A DNA stretch of 64,000 bases from Saccharomonospora viridis DSM 43017. Lineage in GTDB: Bacteria; Actinomycetota; Actinomycetes; Mycobacteriales; Pseudonocardiaceae. Under the pieces are notes generated by a model, which was not told the origin of the DNA, did not search any database, and worked only from the letters and a program-made list of their open reading frames with translations. The first letter of the stretch is position 1. Every line of letters begins with the position of its first letter. The DNA is taken from positions 3,684,001 to 3,748,000 of the forward strand of contig NC_013159.1 of NCBI RefSeq assembly GCF_000023865.1. The letters are read 5' to 3'. The position numbers were made by a program, and so were the translations under genes. Below, piece by piece: positions 56,891-64,000 of the stretch.

Positions 56891-58537
56891 GTGACTGATG
56901 GCCCTCTGATCGTCCAGTCGGATAAAACGGTGCTGCTCGAGGTCGACCACGAGCTCGCCGAGGACGCGCGCATCGCCATCGCGCCGTTCGCCGAACTCGA
57001 ACGCGCCCCCGAACACGTCCACACTTACCGGGTGACCCCGCTGGCGCTGTGGAACGCGCGCGCGGCCGGACACGATGCCGAGCAGGTCGTCGATGCCCTG
57101 ACCAGGTACTCCCGTTTCCCCGTGCCGCAGCCGTTGCTCATCGACATCGTCGACACGATGGGCCGGTTCGGCAGGCTGCAGATCCACAACCACCCGGCAC
57201 ACGGCCTGGTGATGACCACCACCGACCGCGCGGTGCTGGAAGAGGTCCTGCGGAACAAGAAGATCAGCCCGATGCTGGGCACCCGCATCGACCCGGACAC
57301 CGTCGTGGTGTACCCGTCCGAGCGGGGACGTCTGAAGCAGGCGCTGCTGAAAGTCGGCTGGCCCGCCGAGGACCTCGCGGGGTACGTGGACGGCGAATCC
57401 CACCCGATCGCGCTGGAGGAGAACGGCTGGGCACTGCGTGACTACCAACGCCAGGCGGCGGACGCGTTCTGGGCGGGAGGCTCCGGCGTCGTCGTGCTGC
57501 CCTGCGGCGCGGGTAAGACCCTGGTCGGCGCGGCCGCGATGGCGCAGGCGCAGGCCACCACGCTCATCCTCGTCACCAACACGGTCGCGGGCAGGCAGTG
57601 GAAACGCGAACTCGTGGAGCGCACCTCGCTCACCGAGGACGAGATCGGCGAGTACTCGGGCGAGAAGAAGGAGATCCGCCCCGTCACCATCGCCACGTAC
57701 CAGGTCATCACCCGCCGTAGCAAAGGCGAGTACAAGCACCTCGAGTTGTTCGACTCCCGTGACTGGGGATTGATCATCTACGACGAGGTGCATCTGCTGC
57801 CCGCCCCGGTGTTCCGGATGACGGCTGACCTCCAGTCCCGGAGGCGGCTCGGCCTCACCGCGACACTGGTGCGGGAGGACGGGCGTGAGGGTGACGTGTT
57901 CTCCCTGATCGGCCCGAAACGTTACGACGTCCCCTGGCGCGACATCGAGGCCCAGGGCTGGATCGCCCCCGCCGAATGCGTCGAGGTCCGAGTGACCCTC
58001 ACCGACGCCGAACGCCTCGCCTACGCCACCGCCGACAGCGAGGAGCGCTACCGGCTCGCCTCCACCGCGCGCACCAAGAACAAGGTCATCTCCTCGATCG
58101 TGGACAAGCACGCGGGCGAACCCACCCTCGTCATCGGTGCCTATCTCGATCAGTTGGAGGAGCTCGGCGCCGAACTCGACGCCCCGGTCGTGCAGGGGTC
58201 CACGAGGAACAAGGAACGCGAGGCGCTGTTCGACGCCTTCCGCAGGGGTGAGATCGACAAGCTCGTGGTGTCCAAGGTCGCGAACTTCTCCATCGACCTG
58301 CCGGAGGCGTCGGTGGCCATCCAGGTGTCGGGCACCTTCGGCTCCCGACAGGAGGAGGCCCAGCGGCTCGGCAGGTTGCTGCGACCCAAAAGCGACGGGC
58401 GGCAGGCACACTTCTACTCCGTCGTCGCCCGCGACACCGTGGACACCGAGTACGCCGCCCACCGGCAACGGTTCCTCGCCGAACAGGGCTACGCCTACCA
58501 CATCGTCGACGCCGACGACCTGCTCCGGCCGCTGTGA
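56891..58537 (+). CDS. ercc3: XPB/Ssl2-type DNA repair helicase
   Basis: 548 residues, superfamily 2, 3'-5' helicase as in archaeal/mycobacterial XPB (Rv0861c). Motif I VLPCGAGKTLVG (202-213), motif II YDEVHLLPAP (297-306), motif III GLTATLVREDGRE (321-333) with the XPB-specific RED residues, motif V/VI region SGTFGSRQEEAQRLGRLLRP. The N-terminal ~170 residues hold the damage-recognition-like domain. Nucleotide excision repair or transcription-linked repair is the expected role. GGAGG lies three bases before the GTG. In mycobacteria the helicase-associated gene lies next to it; here a 14-kb island intervenes. Confidence 0.95.
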   Translation: MTDGPLIVQSDKTVLLEVDHELAEDARIAIAPFAELERAPEHVHTYRVTPLALWNARAAGHDAEQVVDALTRYSRFPVPQPLLIDIVDTMGRFGRLQIHNHPAHGLVMTTTDRAVLEEVLRNKKISPMLGTRIDPDTVVVYPSERGRLKQALLKVGWPAEDLAGYVDGESHPIALEENGWALRDYQRQAADAFWAGGSGVVVLPCGAGKTLVGAAAMAQAQATTLILVTNTVAGRQWKRELVERTSLTEDEIGEYSGEKKEIRPVTIATYQVITRRSKGEYKHLELFDSRDWGLIIYDEVHLLPAPVFRMTADLQSRRRLGLTATLVREDGREGDVFSLIGPKRYDVPWRDIEAQGWIAPAECVEVRVTLTDAERLAYATADSEERYRLASTARTKNKVISSIVDKHAGEPTLVIGAYLDQLEELGAELDAPVVQGSTRNKEREALFDAFRRGEIDKLVVSKVANFSIDLPEASVAIQVSGTFGSRQEEAQRLGRLLRPKSDGRQAHFYSVVARDTVDTEYAAHRQRFLAEQGYAYHIVDADDLLRPL

Positions 58538-58648
58538 ACCGGAAAGGCCGGCGTCCGTGACGAAGTAGCTCCACAGCTCCCACGGTCACGGGGATTCCGG
58601 TCCCCACCCGGAAACCGTCGGTGGCACTCCCCCGGCACCTCGCCGACC

Positions 58649-59590
58649 ATGGACGGCAGCGACCACCGCCGGCGAGAGCGCGTTCATCCGCGAACCACCC
58701 GGCCACGGGGATCGAGAGGAGACGGAGTCATCCCGCACGCCCGCAGCGAGGTCCGCGTCGGCACGTCGGGCTGGGTCTATGCCAACTGGCGAGGGGTCTT
58801 CTACCCGAAGGACCTGCGCCGGGGGCATGAATTGGAATACCTCTCCCGTCGCCTGAACACCGTCGAGATAAACGGGTCGTTCTATTCGCTGCAACGCCCG
58901 CAACGGTATCTGCGGTGGAAAGCCGCGACACCGGATGACTTCCGATTCGCCGTCAAGGGCAGCCGATTCATCACCCACATGAAACAGCTCCATGACGTGG
59001 ACTCGGCACTGGCGAACTTCTTCGCCTCCGGCGTGCTGGCCCTGGAGGAGAAACTCGGGCCGATCCTGTGGCAACTGCCCCCGCGGCTCGCCTTCGACCC
59101 GGATCGACTCGCCTCGTTCCTCGACCGCCTCCCCCGTAGTACGGGGGGAGCCGCAGCGCTGGCCCGTCACCACGACGACAAGGTGACCTTCGAACCGCAC
59201 ACCGACGTCGAGACCGACCGGCCGCTACGGTACGCGCTCGAGGCACGGCATCCCAGTTTCGCCGATCCTCGTTGCCTCGCCCTGCTGCGCACCCACGACA
59301 TCGCGCTCGTCGTCGCCGACACCGCGGGGAAATGGCCGTACCTGGAGGAGCTGACGACGGATTTCCTGTACGTCCGGCTCCACGGAGACACGGAGATGTA
59401 CACCAGCGGGTACACCCCCGCCGCCCTCACCACCTGGGCGGGCAGGATCGAACGCTGGCGGGACCGCGGTCTCGACGTCTACGTGTACTTCGACAACGAC
59501 ACACATGCGAAAGCGCCCGGCGACGCCATGGCGTTGGCCGATGAACTCGGCCTCCACCACTCGCCGCCGGGCGCGGAGTCGAGGGAGTGA
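58649..59590 (+). CDS. DUF72 family protein (YecE-like)
   Basis: 313 residues with a TIM-barrel-like DUF72 domain: VRVGTSGWVYANWRGVFYP, LNTVEINGSFYSLQRP, FRFAVKGSRFITHMKQL, LALEEKLGPILWQLPPRL, YALEARHPSF, WPYLEELTTDFLYVRLHG and VYVYFDNDTHAKAPGDA. Function unknown in most organisms. ATG 58649 is the only standard start before the conserved part, leaving a ~30-residue basic N-terminal stretch of doubtful reality. It converges with the PfpI-like gene (7-base gap). Confidence 0.85.
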   Translation: MDGSDHRRRERVHPRTTRPRGSRGDGVIPHARSEVRVGTSGWVYANWRGVFYPKDLRRGHELEYLSRRLNTVEINGSFYSLQRPQRYLRWKAATPDDFRFAVKGSRFITHMKQLHDVDSALANFFASGVLALEEKLGPILWQLPPRLAFDPDRLASFLDRLPRSTGGAAALARHHDDKVTFEPHTDVETDRPLRYALEARHPSFADPRCLALLRTHDIALVVADTAGKWPYLEELTTDFLYVRLHGDTEMYTSGYTPAALTTWAGRIERWRDRGLDVYVYFDNDTHAKAPGDAMALADELGLHHSPPGAESRE

Positions 59591-59597
59591 GGGTGCG

Positions 59598-60176
59598 TCA
59601 GACGCCCGCCGCCTGCTTGCTGTGCACGCCTTCCGCGATCTCCTCCACCATCTTCGAGCAGAAGGCGGGCAGGTCGTCGGGCTTACGGCTCGACACCAGC
59701 CCGTTGTCCACGACGACCTCCTCGTCGACCCATTCCGCGCCCGCGTTACGCAGATCGGTCTGCAGGCTGGGCCACGAGGTCAGCCGACGACCGCGTACCA
59801 CGTCGGCCTCGATCAAGGTCCACGCGGCGTGGCAGATCGCAGCGACCGGCTTCCCCTTGGTGAAGAAGTCACGCACGAAACTCACCGCGTTGGGGTCGGT
59901 GCGCAGGATGTCGGGGTTCGCCACCCCTCCCGGCAACACGAGCCCGTCGTAGTCGTCCGCCGACGCCTCGCCGACGACTTTGTCCACGGTGAAGGTGTCA
60001 CCCTTGTCGAGGTGATTGAACGCCTGGATGGTGCCCGACCTCGTGGAGATCAGCTCCGGACGGCCACCGGCCTCTTCGACCGCCTTCCACGGCTCGGTCA
60101 GCTCGATCTGCTCCGCACCTTCGTGAGCCACGAGGAAAGCGACTCGACGACCCGTCAGTGTGTCCGCCACTTTCAA
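59598..60176 (-). CDS. DJ-1/PfpI family protein
   Basis: 192 residues of the PfpI/YhbO type: VAFLVAHEGAEQIELTEPWK, DYDGLVLPGGVANPDILR and the nucleophile-elbow cysteine in AAICHAAWTLIEA. Members act as deglycase/protease-like or stress proteins. The cysteine and its following histidine (CHAAW) are intact. The start is preceded by GGAAAGGAGGGG. Lies downstream of the groEL terminator region. Confidence 0.9.
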   Translation of the reverse strand: MKVADTLTGRRVAFLVAHEGAEQIELTEPWKAVEEAGGRPELISTRSGTIQAFNHLDKGDTFTVDKVVGEASADDYDGLVLPGGVANPDILRTDPNAVSFVRDFFTKGKPVAAICHAAWTLIEADVVRGRRLTSWPSLQTDLRNAGAEWVDEEVVVDNGLVSSRKPDDLPAFCSKMVEEIAEGVHSKQAAGV

Positions 60177-60224
60177 CCCCTCCTTTCCTCTCGTCGGTTC
60201 TCACCCTTCGGTCTCGCCCAAGGG

Positions 60225-60403
60225 CTACCCATCACTCGAAAGCATGAAACGCTCGCGGGCGTGCGGAAGCTTCGCGACATTCGCCCGCGGCTCCAGTTCT
60301 CTGCAATCGAGGACTTACCCGTCAGCTGAAAGAGTGAAACATCCGTAAGCGCACGCGAGTCTCACAACATTCGCCCGAGATTCGCCCAAGACCTGCGGAC
60401 ACG
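60225..60403. repeat. Imperfect 90-bp tandem duplication
   Basis: Two diverged copies with a constant 90-base offset: GAAAGCATGAAAC at 60238 and GAAAGAGTGAAAC at 60328; ACATTCGCCCG at 60277 and 60367; TACCC at 60226 and 60316. Other positions differ widely. It lies between the groEL terminator and the pfpI start. No coding frame is conserved across the copies. Confidence 0.6.
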
Positions 60404-60438
60404 AAAAGGCCCGGCACCCTTCGGGTACCGGGCCTTTT
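60404..60438 (-). terminator. Rho-independent terminator of groEL
   Basis: Stem AAAAGGCCCGGCACCC / GGGTACCGGGCCTTTT (one mismatch in 16) with a 3-base loop, 20 bases past the groEL stop; on the minus strand the 3' arm ends in TTTT followed by CGTGTCCGCAGG. That flank is a single copy of the 21-bp repeat core (TGCGGACACGA at 60394-60404 on the plus strand). Confidence 0.92.
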
Positions 60439-60457
60439 CGCGCCTATGGGGCAGGAA

Positions 60458-62104
<1,647 letters not shown>

Positions 62105-62224
62105 TCAGGACACGTCCTCGGCCAGGCTCGGTGCCCGCGACGGACGACCAGTTCGCAGTGGGATCACACTGACGAACGTGGCCTCACCGTCCCGACCTTC
62201 AGGCGGTGGTCGACAACCGACCGC

Positions 62225-62251
62225 CTAGCACTCGACGGTGCCGAGTGCCAA
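62225..62251. promoter_or_regulatory. CIRCE operator 1 (HrcA binding)
   Basis: CTAGCACTC, nine bases, GAGTGCCAA: 16 of 18 arm bases match the TTAGCACTC-N9-GAGTGCTAA consensus. About 140 bases upstream of the groEL start. Confidence 0.88.
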
Positions 62252-62259
62252 TTCCGTGT

Positions 62260-62286
62260 TTAGCACTCTCAGGGTGAGAGTGCAAG
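62260..62286. promoter_or_regulatory. CIRCE operator 2 (HrcA binding)
   Basis: TTAGCACTC, nine bases, GAGTGCAAG: left arm perfect, right arm with two mismatches. It stands 8 bases from the first element, so HrcA dimers could bind side by side. Confidence 0.88.
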
Positions 62287-62384
62287 CAAGGGGGGACCCC
62301 GCCCGACGGTCCCGCCACGTTCCTCACCCGAGCGATTTACACCACTTTGCGACTGTCGTCACTCGCCCCCACTCCACCCTCGAC

Positions 62385-62403
62385 TTAACTTAGCCTTGCC
62401 TAA
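62385..62403. promoter_or_regulatory. DtxR/IdeR-type iron box before the siderophore importer
   Basis: TTAACTTAGCCTTGCCTAA matches TTAGGTTAGSCTAACCTAA at 15 of 19 positions, 26 bases before the start of an iron-siderophore binding protein gene; iron-dependent repression is expected. Confidence 0.75.
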
Positions 62404-62429
62404 TTTTGACTGATCTTCAGGGAGCGAAC

Positions 62430-63380
62430 ATGCGCACGAGACATCGTGGAAGATGGCTCGCAGGTCTGTTGGTGGGTCTGGTGGGCCTGGTGGCCGCGTG
62501 CAGCGGCGGCTCGGAAGCGAACACGGCGAACTCCGAGGACGCGATCACAGTGGAGCACGCCCAGGGCTCCACGAGCCTGGAGGGTACGCCGGAACGGATC
62601 GTCGTCTTCGACCTCGGCGTGCTCCAGACGCTGGACACCCTCGGCGTCGAGGGCGTGGTGGGGGTCCCCGAGGTCGCGAACATGCCCGAAGACCTGAGCG
62701 AGTACGCCTCCGACGACTACACCAAGGTCGGCAGCCTCAAGGAACCCGACTACGAACAGGTCAACGCCCTCGAACCCGACCTGATCATCGTCGCGGCACG
62801 ATCCGCCCCCGCCTACGGCGAACTGTCCGAGATCGCCCCGACCATCGACATGACGGTCGACACGACCAACTTCCTCAACAGCGCCATCGAACGCATCGAA
62901 ACGCTGGGCGAACTGTTCGGCAAGGAGGACGAGGTACGCGACCGGCTCGACGCACTGACCGCCAAGGCCGAGGAGGTGAGGGACTCAGGCGCGGCCGACA
63001 AGACCGGCCTGGTCATCCTCACCACCGGTGGCAAGATCAGCGCCTACGGTCCCGGCTCCCGGTTCGGCATCGTCTACGACGACCTCGGAGTGCAACCCGC
63101 GGCCGACGACCTGTCCGCCGACACGCACGGTGACGCCGTCTCCGCGGAGTTCATCGCCGAGACCGACCCCGACCTCCTGTTCGTCATCGACCGTGACTCC
63201 GCCATCGGCGAGTCCGGGGAGTCGGCCAAGCAGATCCTCGACAACGCCTTGGTGAACGGCACCACGGCGGCCAAGGAGGGCGGCATCGTCTACCTCGACC
63301 CGGCCACGTGGTACCTGACCTCCAACGGCCTGCCCTCACTGGAATCCATGATCGAGACCATCGGGGACAGCGTGGCGTGA
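62430..63380 (+). CDS. Iron-siderophore ABC transporter binding lipoprotein
   Basis: 316 residues. Signal peptide with lipobox LVAACSGG. The FepB/CeuA/YclQ-type fold is visible: ERIVVFDLGVLQTLDTLGVEGVVGVPE, KVGSLKEPDYEQVNALEPDLIIVAARSAP, GGKISAYGPGSRFGIVYDDLGV and WYLTSNGLPSLESMIETI. It resembles the binding proteins for catecholate or petrobactin-like siderophores, but the ligand is inferred. The ATG at 62430 has AGGGAGCGAAC upstream. The permease gene overlaps its stop by four bases (GTGA). Confidence 0.9.
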   Translation: MRTRHRGRWLAGLLVGLVGLVAACSGGSEANTANSEDAITVEHAQGSTSLEGTPERIVVFDLGVLQTLDTLGVEGVVGVPEVANMPEDLSEYASDDYTKVGSLKEPDYEQVNALEPDLIIVAARSAPAYGELSEIAPTIDMTVDTTNFLNSAIERIETLGELFGKEDEVRDRLDALTAKAEEVRDSGAADKTGLVILTTGGKISAYGPGSRFGIVYDDLGVQPAADDLSADTHGDAVSAEFIAETDPDLLFVIDRDSAIGESGESAKQILDNALVNGTTAAKEGGIVYLDPATWYLTSNGLPSLESMIETIGDSVA

Positions 63381-64000
63381 CCTCCTCCACCACACGGCGG
63401 ACCGGTGCCCGGCGATCCGGCCCGGTCCGCCGCCGACACATCGTCCTCGGCGCGGTCCTGCTCGTCCTGGCGGCGTTCGGTTCGCTCTTCGTCGGGGTCA
63501 CGGAGCTGACCCCCGCCGGACTGCTGACGGGTGACCAGGACCAGCTTCTGGTGCTGTGGGAATCGCGGCTGCCGAGATTGCTGGCCATCCTGCTGGCCGG
63601 TTCGACGTTGAGCGTCGCGGGCCTGGTGATGATGAGCCTGACCCGTAACCGGTTCGTCACACCGTCCACAGCGGGCACGGCGGAATCGGCCTCACTCGGG
63701 GTGTTGGTGGCCACCGTGTTCTTCGGGGCCGAGGCCGTCGGCGTGAAGATGGCCGTGGCCACGGTGTTCGCCCTCCTCGGCACGGGCATGTTCCTGATAC
63801 TGCTGCGACGGCTGACGTTCGCCGACATCATCGTGGTGCCGCTCGTGGGAATCATGTTCGGCGGCGTGATCTCGGCGGTCACCACGTTCTTCGCCTACCG
63901 CTTCGACCTTCTGCAAACACTGTCGGCCTGGACCAGCGGTGAGTTCTCCGGCGTGTTGAAGGGCCGTTACGAACTGTTGTGGATCACGGCGGCCGCAGCG
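63377..64000 (+). CDS. FecCD-type iron-siderophore permease (3' truncated)
   Basis: 208 codons are visible and the frame runs off the right edge. Basic N-terminal tail, then membrane spans: IVLGAVLLVLAAFGSLFVGV, LWESRLPRLLAILLAGSTLSVAGLVMMSLTRNRFVTPSTAGTA (the family's conserved RLPR and NPLA-type region, here with TRNRFVTPS), then further hydrophobic segments. The GTG at 63377 overlaps the binding protein's stop, so it is coupled. Confidence 0.9.
   Translation, partial: MTSSTTRRTGARRSGPVRRRHIVLGAVLLVLAAFGSLFVGVTELTPAGLLTGDQDQLLVLWESRLPRLLAILLAGSTLSVAGLVMMSLTRNRFVTPSTAGTAESASLGVLVATVFFGAEAVGVKMAVATVFALLGTGMFLILLRRLTFADIIVVPLVGIMFGGVISAVTTFFAYRFDLLQTLSAWTSGEFSGVLKGRYELLWITAAAA

Noticed and set aside
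56747..58501. 584-codon frame opposite the XPB helicase
   Set aside because: Antisense shadow created by high third-position GC; the plus-strand frame contains all helicase motifs.

Overview
The window is high-GC DNA of an actinobacterium, most likely a member of the Pseudonocardiaceae (Saccharomonospora-like; the genus is inference). The reasons are the strong third-position GC, the frequent GTG starts with GTGA/ATGA overlaps, the presence of SepH, DUF2537, DUF2530, DUF3027, DUF2771, an Rpf protein and 'conservon' genes, and a gene order that, from memory, follows the Mycobacterium tuberculosis Rv0861c-Rv0884c block in reverse. That conserved frame is serC, sepH, DUF2537, a TrmH-type methyltransferase, MarR/MFS, DUF2530, DUF3027, MFS, a lipoprotein, a cold-shock protein, moaA/moaD, rpf, mogA-moaE, moaC, a helicase-associated protein and XPB helicase.

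Layout. 0-3 kb: the end of a serine hydrolase, serC and sepH. 3-8.2 kb: a sugar cassette inserted into the conserved order, with UDP-sulfoquinovose synthase, GtrA, a fused membrane/GT2 glycosyltransferase and an NAD-sugar epimerase. 8.3-16.5 kb: DUF2537, RNA methyltransferase, a YbdK-type carboxylate-amine ligase, Fe/Mn superoxide dismutase, MFS/MarR and a purine permease. 16.6-24.2 kb: a sacsin/Hsp90-like ATPase translationally coupled to DUF3027, then a glutamine cyclotransferase lipoprotein, an MFS protein, a DUF2771 lipoprotein and a CspB-like protein. 24.3-30.5 kb: HAD hydrolases, R2-like ligand-binding oxidase (R2lox), an acyl-CoA synthetase, YccF and a metallophosphoesterase. 30.5-39.8 kb: a molybdenum block (modABC with a TOBE regulator, moaA, moaD, a mogA-moaE fusion, moaC) around the resuscitation-promoting factor gene, plus malic enzyme. 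40.1-58.5 kb: the helicase-associated protein and XPB helicase, separated by a ~14 kb island. That island holds one complete conservon (sensor kinase-like CvnA, roadblock CvnB, DUF742 CvnC, Ras-like CvnD), an extra B-C pair, a second CvnA and an NMT1/SsuA-type ABC importer with two binding lipoproteins. 58.6-64 kb: DUF72, a PfpI-like protein, groEL under two CIRCE operators, and the start of an iron-siderophore importer behind a DtxR/IdeR-type box.

The most unusual material is repetitive DNA at gene junctions. A 76-bp tandem array (37582-37833) and a 78-bp tandem array (51193-51425) lie on opposite strands between operon partners. They share a common core, and each unit carries a start signal, so that chains of overlapping mini-ORFs connect the upstream and downstream genes. 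A separate 21-bp repeat (two DNA turns) built on GCGGACACGAC sits in two convergent intergenic gaps and, as a single copy, beside the groEL terminator. Other points worth following are a near-perfect IdeR box with no gene start beside it, matching short motifs in the disordered tails of the two CvnA proteins, and the sulfoquinovose synthase in a presumably non-photosynthetic actinomycete.
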